DNA from: Streptomyces reniochalinae
GTDB taxonomy: Bacteria > Actinomycetota > Actinomycetes > Streptomycetales > Streptomycetaceae
Length of the DNA stretch: 64,000 nucleotides
Assembly: GCF_003323735.1 (NCBI RefSeq)
Contig: NZ_QOIM01000023.1
Location: 62,001-126,000, forward strand
Direction: 5' to 3'
The notes beneath the pieces are model-generated. The model saw only the letters and a list, made by a program, of their open reading frames with translations. It had not been told where the DNA came from and searched no databases. Shown piece after piece: positions 41,955-52,686 of this stretch (positions within the stretch are counted from its first letter, which is position 1; every line of letters begins with the position of its first letter). A program made the position numbers and the translations under genes.

Positions 41955-41995
41955 CGCCTCGCCCCCGCCCCTCGACCAGGGGCGGGGGCGAGGCG
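41955..41995. terminator. terminator of the ABC operon
   Basis: An 18-bp perfect stem (41955..41972 with 41978..41995) and a 5-base loop. A second, weaker hairpin with TTCG loop lies before it (about 41918..41940). It also faces the end of cfa from the other side. Confidence 0.85.
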
Positions 41996-42009
41996 CCGTA
42001 CCGGGGGCG

Positions 42010-43425
42010 TCAGCCGCGTTCGGCGTCCGCCGCGGCGGGGCCGGCCGCTGCGCGGTCGGCGGAGTCGCGGCCGACCGCGCCGGCGTCCGCCGTCCAGGAG
42101 CGGGTTCTCAGCGGCAGCCCGGAGGTACCGGAGTCCGGCGTTCTGACGGCCAGCACCTGGTTGACGCCGATCCTGTTGCGCTCGAAAGCCAGCGCCGAAG
42201 CCGCCATGTACAGCCGCCACACGCGGGCCCGTCCCGGAGTGGTGAGGCGGGCCGCCCGCGCGAAGTCGGACTCCAGGTTGCGCACCCAGGCCCGCAGCGT
42301 CAGCGCGTAGTGTTCGCGCAGCGCCTCCACGTCCCGCACCTCGAACCCGGCGTCCTCCAGCAGCCCGACGGTGCGTCCGACGGGCGCGAGTTCCCCGTCG
42401 GGGAAGACGTAGGCGTCGATGAACTCGTCGACGGAGTACGCCTCCTCGTCGGCCAGCGGCCGACGCCCGATCTGGTGGTTGAGCAGCCGGCCCCCCGGCG
42501 CCAGGAGGGCGTACAGGTCGTCGGCGTACTCCCGGTAGCGCGCCGCGCCCACGTGCTCGGCCATACCCACGGAAGAGATCGCCTCGTAGGGGCCGTCGTT
42601 CACCTCGCGGTAGTCCTGCACCCGGATCTCCACGCGGTCCGTCAGCCCCTCCTCGGCGATCCGCTTGCGGCCGTAGGCGGCCTGTTCACGGGAGAGCGTG
42701 ACGGCGACGGCTCGTACGCCGTACTCGCGCGCCGCGTGCAGCACCAGGGAGCCCCAGCCGCCGCCGACGTCCAGCAGCCGCTGCCCCTCCCGCAGGGCGA
42801 GTTTGCGGCAGATGAGGTCCAGCTTGTCGCGCTGGGCCTCCTCCAGGGTGCCGCCCGGCTGCCAGTAGGCGCAGGAGTAGACCATGCTCGGGCCCAGCAC
42901 CAGCTCGTAGAAGTCGTTGCCGACGTCGTAGTGGTGGCTGATGGCCTTGCGGTCGCGGCTGAGGGTGTGGCGCAGACCCGTGCGACGCCGGGCCTCTTCG
43001 GGCGGCGGCGGGGGCGGCAGGCCCGGACCCGCCAGCTTCAGCAGCTCGGCGACGGCCTCACGGGCTTCCGGTTCGCGGGCGAGGGTGAGCGCGCCGCGCA
43101 GCCAGCCGGGTCCTGACGCGGCGGAGCCGCCGAACGCGGGGGCGCCGCCGTCCGGGTCGGTCTCCCAGATCAGTCCCGCGAGCACGTCGAGCGCCTCGTA
43201 CAGGTCGCCCTCCACGTCGAGGTCCCCCGCGACCCAGGCCCGCGCCAGACCCAGCTCGCCCGGCCGCCACAGGATGCGGCGCAGTCCCCTCCGGCTGCGG
43301 ATCACCAGCAGGGGGGCACCGGGTGGGCCCGCTTCGCTGTGGTCCCACGCGCGAACCCGGACCGGGAGCGGACCCCCCAGAACCCGTTCTCCGAGCGCGA
43401 CGATCCGGCTGGCGGCACCGGCCAT
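42010..43425 (-). CDS. cfa: cyclopropane-fatty-acyl-phospholipid synthase family protein
   Basis: A 471-residue SAM-dependent methyltransferase that methylenates unsaturated acyl chains of membrane phospholipids. The N-terminal ~150 residues form the family helical domain with GDLDVEGDLYEALD. The SAM domain has HHYDVGNDFYELVLGPSMVY (near residue 165), LLDVGGGWGSLVLHAA (near 218) and SVGMAEHVG. The ATG at 43425 has GGAGGTG upstream. The last ~40 residues are an Ala/Asp-rich tail not found in E. coli Cfa. It is monocistronic between bldA-linked ABC genes and ndh. Confidence 0.9.
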   Translation of the reverse strand: MAGAASRIVALGERVLGGPLPVRVRAWDHSEAGPPGAPLLVIRSRRGLRRILWRPGELGLARAWVAGDLDVEGDLYEALDVLAGLIWETDPDGGAPAFGGSAASGPGWLRGALTLAREPEAREAVAELLKLAGPGLPPPPPPEEARRRTGLRHTLSRDRKAISHHYDVGNDFYELVLGPSMVYSCAYWQPGGTLEEAQRDKLDLICRKLALREGQRLLDVGGGWGSLVLHAAREYGVRAVAVTLSREQAAYGRKRIAEEGLTDRVEIRVQDYREVNDGPYEAISSVGMAEHVGAARYREYADDLYALLAPGGRLLNHQIGRRPLADEEAYSVDEFIDAYVFPDGELAPVGRTVGLLEDAGFEVRDVEALREHYALTLRAWVRNLESDFARAARLTTPGRARVWRLYMAASALAFERNRIGVNQVLAVRTPDSGTSGLPLRTRSWTADAGAVGRDSADRAAAGPAAADAERG

Positions 43426-43576
43426 TGAGCACACCTCCGTGACAGACAGGGGTGGATTCCCTCTACACGTAACACTGTCGCGGGGTGATGTATGCCCACT
43501 GGGCACGCAAATCCGGCCGTTGCCGTAAGGGTTCTACAGCCGTCCGGGTAGGCCGCAGCGTCTTCCCGCCGCCGCC

Positions 43577-43670
43577 GAGGGGCGCGGGCCTGGCGAGGGG
43601 GCGCGGGTCCGCCCGAAGGGGCGCGGGCACGACGAAGGGGCGTGAGCCCCACGGATGGCTCACGCCCCTT
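43577..43670. terminator. repeat block and terminator after ndh
   Basis: GAGGGGCGCGGGCC-like units recur three to four times with a ~20-base period at 43577..43641. The ndh terminator follows: AAGGGGCGTGAGCC (43635..43648) pairs perfectly with GGCTCACGCCCCTT (43657..43670). Confidence 0.75.
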
Positions 43671-43706
43671 CTCAGGCGCGGTGCGGCGGCGGACCGCCGC
43701 CGAGGG

Positions 43707-45149
43707 TCAGGAGGAGGCCGCCGCCTTCTCCTGCTTGCCGTCGACCGGGGAGTCGGCCCGGCTGTCGGCGGTCGCCTTCGTCTTGTCGGCCGCCGCCTCG
43801 GACTTGGCGAGAGCCGCGGCCGTCACCGGCGCCGCCGCCTCGTAGAACTCGCCGCGCGGGTGCTCCATGGCACCCAGCGAGACGACCTCGCGCTTGAGGA
43901 ACATGCCCAGCGTCCAGTCGGCGAAGACCCGGATCTTGCGGTTCCAGGTGGGGACCGCCATGCCGTGGTAGGCGCGGTGGAAGTACCAGGCCAGCCGGCC
44001 GCGCAGCTTGATCTTCGTCTTGCCGAAGACGATCATCGCGACGCCCTTGTGCAGGCCGAGACCGGCCACGGCGCCCTTGTTGGCATGCTTGTACTTGCCC
44101 TGCGGGAAGCCCCGCATACCGGAGATGACGTTGTCACCCAGCGCCTTGGCCTGCCGCAGCGCGTGCTGCGCGTTGGGCGGGCAGAACGCGTTCTCCTTGT
44201 CGGAGGTCAGGTCGGGCACCTGCGCGTTGTCGCCGGCGGCCCAGGCGTAGTCCAGGCCCTTGACCTGCATGCTGGCGTCGACGTCGACGTGGCCCTTGGG
44301 GCCGAGCGGCAGGCCGAAGCGGGAGAGGACCGGGTTGGGCTTGACGCCGGCGGTCCACACGATGGTGTTGGAGTCGACCTCCAGGCCGTTCTTGAGCACC
44401 ACGTGACCGTCGACGCAGGACTCCATGGAGGTGCTGAGGTACACCTCGACGCCGCGCTTCTTGAGGTGCTCCAGGCCCCACTCGCCGAGCTTCGGGCCGA
44501 CCTCGGGGAGGATCCCGGGGGCCGCGTCGACGAGGACGAAGCGCATGTCCTCACGGCTGATGGAGGGGTAGTACTTGGCGGCGTCGCGCGCCAGGTCCTC
44601 GACCTCGCCGATGGTTTCGGCACCGGCGAAGCCACCGCCGATGAAGACGAAGGTGAGGGCCTTGCGACGGGCCTCCTCGTCCTGCGTGGAGTCCGCCTTG
44701 TCGAACTGCTCGAGGACGTGGTTGCGCAGGCCGATGGCCTCCTCGACGCCCTTCATGCCAATGCCGTTCTCGGCCAGCCCCGGCACCGGGAAGGTGCGCG
44801 AGACGGCACCCATCGCGATGACCAGGTAGTCGAAGGGCAGTTCGTACGCGTCACCGGCCAAGGGGGTGACCGAGGCGACCTTGCGGTCCTGGTCGACCGA
44901 GGTGACGCGGCCGGTGAGAACCTCCGCCTTGGGGAGCACGCGTCGCAGGGGGACCACGACGTGGCGGGGGGAGATGCTGCCGGCAGCAGCTTCTGGGAGG
45001 AAGGGCTGGTACGTCATGTACGAGCGCGGGTCGACGACCGTGACGGTCGCCTCGCCGTACCGCATCTTCTTGAGGATGCGGCGCGCGGTGTACAGACCGA
45101 CGTACCCGCCACCCACTACGAGGATTCGGGGACGCTCCGTGGTGCTCAT
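43707..45149 (-). CDS. ndh: type II NADH dehydrogenase
   Basis: A 480-residue single-subunit, non-proton-pumping NADH:quinone oxidoreductase on the inner face of the membrane. The FAD Rossmann motif is VVGGGYVGLYTARRIL, the NADH site FVFIGGGFAGAETIGEVEDL, and the second FAD motif YAWAAGDNAQVPDLT. The C-terminal ~70 residues form the membrane-binding region plus an Ala/Asp/Lys tail. The ATG at 45149 gives a family-typical N-terminus. A Rex-like box lies just upstream, and in Streptomyces ndh is known to be a Rex target, so it is probably derepressed when NADH rises. Confidence 0.93.
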   Translation of the reverse strand: MSTTERPRILVVGGGYVGLYTARRILKKMRYGEATVTVVDPRSYMTYQPFLPEAAAGSISPRHVVVPLRRVLPKAEVLTGRVTSVDQDRKVASVTPLAGDAYELPFDYLVIAMGAVSRTFPVPGLAENGIGMKGVEEAIGLRNHVLEQFDKADSTQDEEARRKALTFVFIGGGFAGAETIGEVEDLARDAAKYYPSISREDMRFVLVDAAPGILPEVGPKLGEWGLEHLKKRGVEVYLSTSMESCVDGHVVLKNGLEVDSNTIVWTAGVKPNPVLSRFGLPLGPKGHVDVDASMQVKGLDYAWAAGDNAQVPDLTSDKENAFCPPNAQHALRQAKALGDNVISGMRGFPQGKYKHANKGAVAGLGLHKGVAMIVFGKTKIKLRGRLAWYFHRAYHGMAVPTWNRKIRVFADWTLGMFLKREVVSLGAMEHPRGEFYEAAAPVTAAALAKSEAAADKTKATADSRADSPVDGKQEKAAASS

Positions 45150-45184
45150 GAAATCGAGTATCCACCCGTGCCGGGGGGTCACTT

Positions 45185-45200
45185 CGTGAGGGCCTTCACA
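45185..45200. promoter_or_regulatory. Rex-like operator at ndh
   Basis: On the minus strand TGTGAAGGCCCTCACG matches the Rex consensus TGTGA-N6-TCACA except for the final base. It lies 36 bases upstream of the ndh start, just downstream of a possible promoter (TAGCAG near 45217..45222). Rex represses at high NAD+/NADH. Confidence 0.6.
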
Positions 45201-45455
45201 AGCATGGGGCGACCCTCTGCTACACTGCGCCGCCCCGTGATCGACCCCACAGGCGGACGAGGGAACCACCGGACCCTCCGGACCGTTGGTGCACCTTTTG
45301 AGCTGCGAAGATCGACCGCGCTCCGGGTGGACCACCCGCCCCGCCACTCCCCTCACAAGGGAACACCCGCGGAGGCCCACCGTCGTTTCATGGCCTCATC
45401 GCCCCGGAACCCTTCATTCCACGGCAAAAACCGGGCCTCACCGGGCACTTTTCCA

Positions 45456-45471
45456 TGTGAAACAATTCACG
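45456..45471. promoter_or_regulatory. second Rex-like operator, upstream of ndh
   Basis: TGTGAAACAATTCACG on the plus strand also matches TGTGA-N6-TCACA with only the last base changed, and is nearly palindromic. It sits about 307 bases upstream of the ndh start. The rest of the 436-base gap between ppx and ndh shows no gene. Confidence 0.5.
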
Positions 45472-45585
45472 AAAGTTCTTGAGTGGGACCTCGGAAGCCC
45501 CCCGCCGAAGGCCCTCCATGCCTATCAGGAGAGTGATCCACCGCTCAAGTGAGGACCTGCGGGAGCCCCATACGACACCCCGGAC

Positions 45586-46539
45586 CTACACCAGACTCCA
45601 GGCGATCCCGTCGAGGATGTCGTGCTCGCTCACCACGACCTCCTCGGCGCCGGTCCGCTCCATGAGGGCGAGCAGCACCAGGGCACCGGCGTTGATGACG
45701 TCCACGCGGCCCGGATGCATCACCGGAATGGCGGCGCGTTCGTCGTGGGTGGCGGCCAGCAGGTGCGAGGTGAGCTCGCGGACTCGGGCGCGCGTCAGCC
45801 GGCTGTGGTGGATGCGGGCGGAGTCGTAGGCGTCCAGGCCGAGCGCGATGCCGCCGAGCGTGGTGACCGTGCCGGCCAGCCCGACCAGCGTGCGGGAGCG
45901 CTCCAGCGGCACCGTACGGGCCACCTCGTCCAGGGCGGCCGTCACGTCGGCACGGATCGCCGCGACCTGCTCCTCGGTCGGGGTCTCGCTCAGCGAGCCG
46001 TCGGCGTGGGTGAGGTGACGCTCGGTCAGCCTCACGCAGCCCACGTCCACGCTGCGGGCCGCCTCGACCGCCTCGTCGCCCAGCACGAACTCCGTGGAGC
46101 CGCCGCCGATGTCGACCACCAGGTAGGGCGGCGCGAAGGTGCCGCGGGACAGTTCCTTGGTGGCGCCCGTAAAGGAGAACTCGGCCTCCTGGTCGCCGGT
46201 GATCACCTCGGGCTCGACGCCGAGGATGCCCACGACCCCGGCCACGAACTCGTCCCGGTTCTCCGCGTCCCGCGACGCGGAGGTGGCCACGAAGCGCGTG
46301 CGCCGCGGCGGTACGCCGAAGCCCGCGATGGCCTCCGCGTAGCGGCGGCACGCGGCGAACGTCCGCTCCAGCGCCTCCGGCGCCAGCCGCCCCGTACGGT
46401 CCACGCCCTGCCCCAGCCGGACGATCTCCATGCGCCGGTCCAGGTCGACCAGCGCACCCGTCTCCGGGTCGAGGTCGGCCACCAGCAGGCGGATCGAGTT
46501 GGTGCCGCAGTCGATCGCGGCCACGCGCTGCACGGTCAT
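45586..46539 (-). CDS. ppx: Ppx/GppA-family exopolyphosphatase
   Basis: A 317-residue protein of the ASKHA fold that releases phosphate from polyphosphate or cleaves pppGpp. The phosphate 1 motif is AAIDCGTNSIRLLVADL and phosphate 2 is VVDIGGGSTEFVLG; the adenosine-like motif is LVGLAGTVTTLGGI. It is a short, one-subunit form without the C-terminal HD domain, typical of actinobacteria. The ATG at 46539 overlaps the DUF501 stop (ATGA), so the two are coupled. Confidence 0.9.
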   Translation of the reverse strand: MTVQRVAAIDCGTNSIRLLVADLDPETGALVDLDRRMEIVRLGQGVDRTGRLAPEALERTFAACRRYAEAIAGFGVPPRRTRFVATSASRDAENRDEFVAGVVGILGVEPEVITGDQEAEFSFTGATKELSRGTFAPPYLVVDIGGGSTEFVLGDEAVEAARSVDVGCVRLTERHLTHADGSLSETPTEEQVAAIRADVTAALDEVARTVPLERSRTLVGLAGTVTTLGGIALGLDAYDSARIHHSRLTRARVRELTSHLLAATHDERAAIPVMHPGRVDVINAGALVLLALMERTGAEEVVVSEHDILDGIAWSLV

Positions 46540-47111
46540 GACGTCCCGCCCTCCGCCGTCTTCTCGCCGTCCCCCGAGGCGGCCTCGGGGCCGCTGTCCG
46601 GCACGCTCACGCACGGGCCCTTGCGCCACCACTCGGGCAGCATCGCCAGCGCCTCGTCCCCCAGCGGGTTGACGCCCGGCCCCGCCACGAGCGCGTGCGC
46701 CACCAGCACGTGCAGGCACTTGACCCGGTCGGGCATGCCGCCCGCGCTGGGGAAGCCGACCAGCTCCTCGATGGCGTCCCTGCGCGCCAGGTAGTCCTGG
46801 TGGGCGGCGCGGTAGGCGTCGGCCAGTTCGGCGTCCTCGCGGAGCCGTTCGGTCATCTGACGCATCACGCCGTCCGCCTCCAGCGTGCCGATGGCGGAGG
46901 CCGCACGCGGGCACGTCAGGTAGTACGTGGTGGGGAACGGCGTGCCGTCCTCCAGCCGGGGCGCGGTCTCCACGACGTCCGGCAGTCCGCAGGGGCAGCG
47001 GTGCGCGATGGCGCGCAGTCCGCGCGGCGGGCGGCCCAACTGCTCGCGGAAAGCGGCCACGTCCGCGTCCGTGGGCGGCGTCGGCCGGGTCAGGGGCGGT
47101 GGGGTGTCCAT
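46536..47111 (-). CDS. DUF501 domain protein
   Basis: A 191-residue cytoplasmic protein with the DUF501 core (RCPCGLPDVVETAPRLEDGT, PTTYYLTCPRAASAIGTLE, DRVKCLHVLVAHALVAGPGVN). The conserved Cys and His suggest metal binding, but the function is unknown. The ATG at 47111 lacks a good RBS; the frame is open for 28 codons more upstream. It is part of the conserved eno-divIC-DUF501-ppx gene order of actinobacteria. Confidence 0.88.
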   Translation of the reverse strand: MDTPPPLTRPTPPTDADVAAFREQLGRPPRGLRAIAHRCPCGLPDVVETAPRLEDGTPFPTTYYLTCPRAASAIGTLEADGVMRQMTERLREDAELADAYRAAHQDYLARRDAIEELVGFPSAGGMPDRVKCLHVLVAHALVAGPGVNPLGDEALAMLPEWWRKGPCVSVPDSGPEAASGDGEKTAEGGTS

Positions 47112-47175
47112 GGGTGTAAGGGTGCTCGTCGCTTCGTCTCGGGTGGCCCGGTGCCTGGGCGGGGGGCGCGCGGCG

Positions 47176-47655
47176 TCAGCCGGCGTCGTCCGCACTGTCC
47201 AGTCCGTCCCACAGGTTGTCGTACCACGGCCGGTCGGCAGGCCCGCGGTCGCGGGGGCGGCGCGCGTCGGCTGTGCCGTCCCGCATGGTGTAGCCGGTCT
47301 CGTCGGGCCGTACGAAGTGCAGGTGCTCGCGCGCCTGCCGCTCCACGTAGGCGGGGTCCTTCCAGCGGGCCCGCTCCATGCGCAGCTCCTCGACCGCGTT
47401 CCGCGTCCGCTCGGCCCGCGCGCGCTGTTCGGCGATCTCGGAACGCTGGCTGACGTACTGCCGTGTGGGGTACGCGAGCGCGACGACGAGGGAGCACAGG
47501 ACGAGGGCGAGCAGCGCGGCCCTGCCGGTCAGCCGCCCCTTGCGCGGAGTACGCGGCTTCGCCGGGCCCTGCGCCCGGTAGACCCGCTCCGCGGCCTGCG
47601 CGCCGAGGGCGCGCAGGCGTGTCGCGGTGGAGAAACGGTCCCGGTCCGCTCCCAT
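47176..47655 (-). CDS. divIC: DivIC/FtsB-family septum formation protein
   Basis: A 159-residue bitopic membrane protein of the divisome. A ~45-residue basic cytoplasmic tail is followed by a single transmembrane helix (AALLALVLCSLVVALAYPT), then a coiled coil (SEIAEQRARAERTRNAVEEL) and the FtsB/DivIC motif WKDPAYVERQAREHLHFV. It forms a complex with FtsL to promote septation at sporulation in Streptomyces. ATG at 47655 with GGGAGAGG upstream. Its end lies 64 bases before the DUF501 start. Confidence 0.9.
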   Translation of the reverse strand: MGADRDRFSTATRLRALGAQAAERVYRAQGPAKPRTPRKGRLTGRAALLALVLCSLVVALAYPTRQYVSQRSEIAEQRARAERTRNAVEELRMERARWKDPAYVERQAREHLHFVRPDETGYTMRDGTADARRPRDRGPADRPWYDNLWDGLDSADDAG

Positions 47656-47736
47656 GCCTCTCCCTGCCTCGCCTCTCCCTGCCGCCCCGGCCCCGCCCGG
47701 GAAACCGGGCGGGCCCGGGGCCTCGCGGCGCTCGCG

Positions 47737-50284
<2,548 letters not shown>

Positions 50285-50416
50285 GGAGGACCTCTCGTAA
50301 GGGACAAGCGGGACGACGACGGAGGACACCGGAAAGGGCAACCGAAGTCGGCGACCGAACGTAACCGCGAACGCCGGGCGTCACAAGCGAATGTCGCGGA
50401 CATCACGCCATGGTCA

Positions 50417-50452
50417 CGCGGGTGACGGCCCCTCACACGAGCGTCACCCGCG
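50417..50452. terminator. terminator of the P450 gene
   Basis: CGCGGGTGACG (50417..50427) pairs perfectly with CGTCACCCGCG (50442..50452), overlapping the P450 stop codon. It stands between that gene and the downstream rpf gene. Confidence 0.75.
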
Positions 50453-51748
50453 GGCGGTGAACTCCACCGGCAGCGTCCGCAGACCCCTCATGATCAGCCC
50501 GCCGCGCCACCTCAACTCCTCGGGCTGCGCGGCCAGTCGCAGGTCGGGCAGCCTGTGCAGCAGCGCCGCCAGCGCGGTGCGCCCCTCCAGTCGGGCCAGC
50601 GGAGCACCCAGGCAGTAGTGGATGCCGTGCCCGTATCCGAGGTGCTGGTTGTCGCTGCGGGTCAGGTCCAGGGTGTCGGGTGCGTCGAACTTGTCCGGGT
50701 CACGGTCCGCGGCCGCGAGGACGATCAGCACCGGGTCCCCCTCCCGCACCCGCTGCCCGCCCAGCGTCAGCTCGCGGGTGGCGAAGCGCCAGGTCGCCAG
50801 TTCCACCGGCCCGTCGTACCGCAGCAACTCCTCGACCGCGGTGGCCAGCAGACCGGTGTCCCCGTCCGCGACCGCCCGCTGGAGGACGGCCCGCTGGCCA
50901 GGGTGGCGCAGCAGCGCGTACGTGCCGTTGCCGATCAGATTGACGGTCGTCTCGAAGCCGGCGAACAGCAGGATGAACGCCATCGCCGCCGCCTCGTTCT
51001 CCGTCAGGTGCTCGCCGTGGTCCGAGGCGCGGATGAGACCGGAGATCAGGTCGTCGGCCCCCTCGCCCCTGCGGTCGAGCTCCGCTCTCTTGCGGTGGAT
51101 GAGTTCGGCCAGGTAGCCGCGCATCCTCTTCACCGCGCGGCCCACGCCGCCGCGCGGACTGCCGGGCTGATGGATCATCATTCCGGCCCAGGAGCGGAAG
51201 TCCTCCTGGTCCTGGCGCGGGACGCCGAGCATGTCGCAAATGGCGTAGATCGGCAGCGGAAACGCGTACTCGTGGATCAGATCCGCCTCACCGCGCCCCG
51301 CGAAACCGTCGATGAGCGTGTCGGCCAGCTCCCGTACACGGGGCGCGAAGGCGGCGACGCGGCGCGGCGTGAAGGCCGTGGAGACCAGGCGGCGCAGCCG
51401 GGTGTGGTCGGGCGGGTCGATGTTGAGCAGATGCGTCATCAGGTTGGCGCTGCGCTCCCCTGGGATGCCGACCTTGCCCTTGCCGTGCGCGCCCTGCTCG
51501 CCGTGGTGGTGCGGGCTCTTGCTCAGCCTCGGGTCGGCGAGCGCCTGCCGGGCGTCCGCGTACCGGGTGACCAGCCATGCCTCCACCCCACTGGGCACGC
51601 GCGTCTTGCGTACGGGCGCGTGCTCGCGCAGCCACGCGTACGCGGGGTAGGGGTCGGCGGCGAACCGCCAGTCGAAGAGCGGCGGCATCAAGGGCGCGGA
51701 CGCGTCGGTGGAGGGCGAGGCGGGGCAGGAGGGGTTCTGGTCGTGCAC
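50444..51748 (-). CDS. cytochrome P450
   Basis: A 434-residue soluble class I bacterial P450. The I-helix oxygen-binding motif is FAGFETTVNLIG (near residue 265), the K-helix ExxR is in EELLRYD, and the heme-ligand loop is LGYGHGIHYCLG, Cys near residue 377, with the usual Phe replaced by Leu. The first ~25 residues are low-complexity. GTG at 51748 is my choice, but 51754 or the ATG before PPLFDW are possible. No ferredoxin or reductase gene is beside it, so electron donors must be elsewhere. Substrate unknown; sequence suggests the CYP105/107 region. Confidence 0.88.
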   Translation of the reverse strand: MHDQNPSCPASPSTDASAPLMPPLFDWRFAADPYPAYAWLREHAPVRKTRVPSGVEAWLVTRYADARQALADPRLSKSPHHHGEQGAHGKGKVGIPGERSANLMTHLLNIDPPDHTRLRRLVSTAFTPRRVAAFAPRVRELADTLIDGFAGRGEADLIHEYAFPLPIYAICDMLGVPRQDQEDFRSWAGMMIHQPGSPRGGVGRAVKRMRGYLAELIHRKRAELDRRGEGADDLISGLIRASDHGEHLTENEAAAMAFILLFAGFETTVNLIGNGTYALLRHPGQRAVLQRAVADGDTGLLATAVEELLRYDGPVELATWRFATRELTLGGQRVREGDPVLIVLAAADRDPDKFDAPDTLDLTRSDNQHLGYGHGIHYCLGAPLARLEGRTALAALLHRLPDLRLAAQPEELRWRGGLIMRGLRTLPVEFTARG

Positions 51749-51852
51749 CCACACGACCGTAGACGCACCCGCCGACCGGCGCACCGGCGGCCACCGCCGC
51801 CTCTCCGCCGTCGGCCGTCCCACCCGCGAGACGCCACGGCGCGGCACGCCGC

Positions 51853-52563
51853 CTACCGCGTGGGACAACGCACCTGGGCGGGCTGCCGCTCCAGCCAGCC
51901 CGTGGTGAGCAGGTACTGGCCCAGCAGATAGCCCGCCATGATCAGCGTCTCCTGCGAGGGGAAGGAACGCCCCGCCTGCTGGAGCCCGATCAGCGCGTCG
52001 GAGGCGACGAAGGCCGCCGCCCCCGCGGCCACCTTGCCGCCCACCCCGAGCGCGACGGCGCGCATCGTGGCGAGCGCCAGGCTGTAGCCGGCCACCGGGA
52101 GGCGCAGACGGCGCTCGAGTCCGGGCGCGAGCGCCGCGTTGACGGCCGCCCACCCGGCGAACGCGGCCACCGCCCGCAGGGGCCTGGCCCGCAGACCGCG
52201 TACGCCGCCGAGCCGGCCCGCCATCCCCGCCGTGTAGCTGACCTGGGTCCCCAGGAAGGCGGCCATCCCGGCGAGCAGCGCACGCTCGTGGCGGTCCCAC
52301 AGCAGCGCGGTGTCGCCCGCGGTGGCGCAGGCCAGACCGGCGAGGAGGGCCCTGTCGGGGCGCCTTGCCACCGGGCTTCCGTAGCGGGCGTGGGCGGCGA
52401 GGGCGGGCATGAGGAGGGGCTTGCCCGCGCGCGCCGGGCCCCGGGGGGCCTTGACGGTGGCGTACAGATCGGCGGCGGACAGGGCGACGAACGCCGCGAG
52501 CGGCCCACCCGAGCGGCGCCCCGGCCCGAACCGCCGTGCCGCCGCGGCCTTGGTGGTCTCCAT
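51853..52563 (-). CDS. YhhN/lysoplasmalogenase-family membrane protein
   Basis: A 236-residue integral membrane protein with about eight helices, matching the YhhN/TMEM86 family, whose human member hydrolyses lysoplasmalogens. Hallmarks are KPLLMPALAA near the N-terminus, ACATAGDTALLW with the conserved Asp, and LGTQVSYTAG. The ATG at 52563 has no clear RBS and lies close to a palindromic site, so the transcript may be nearly leaderless. The bacterial role is not established. Confidence 0.85.
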   Translation of the reverse strand: METTKAAAARRFGPGRRSGGPLAAFVALSAADLYATVKAPRGPARAGKPLLMPALAAHARYGSPVARRPDRALLAGLACATAGDTALLWDRHERALLAGMAAFLGTQVSYTAGMAGRLGGVRGLRARPLRAVAAFAGWAAVNAALAPGLERRLRLPVAGYSLALATMRAVALGVGGKVAAGAAAFVASDALIGLQQAGRSFPSQETLIMAGYLLGQYLLTTGWLERQPAQVRCPTR

Positions 52564-52574
52564 CAGGCGAGTGT

Positions 52575-52586
52575 TACCGGCCGGTA
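52575..52586. promoter_or_regulatory. palindrome just upstream of the YhhN gene
   Basis: TACCGGCCGGTA is perfectly symmetric and ends 12 bases before the start codon. It resembles TetR-family sites seen in actinobacteria. Confidence 0.45.
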
Positions 52587-52686
52587 CAACAGCGTCAACC
52601 CGTCGCCAGCTCTCCACCCGTCGTACCCGCCGGCCCGTCGTACCGTCGGCTCTCCACCCCGTCGTGCCCCTCGGCCCGGCGCGCTC

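Noticed and set aside
45450..45475. Possible parS site (GTTTCACATGGAAA on the minus strand)
   Set aside because: Three of 14 positions differ from GTTTCACGTGAAAC, and the Rex-like reading of the same bases fits better.
50285..50443. c-di-AMP (ydaO) riboswitch in front of the rpf gene
   Set aside because: Such a switch is known upstream of S. coelicolor rpfA, but this gap is only about 160 bases and I could not find the conserved core; the main structure is a terminator hairpin.
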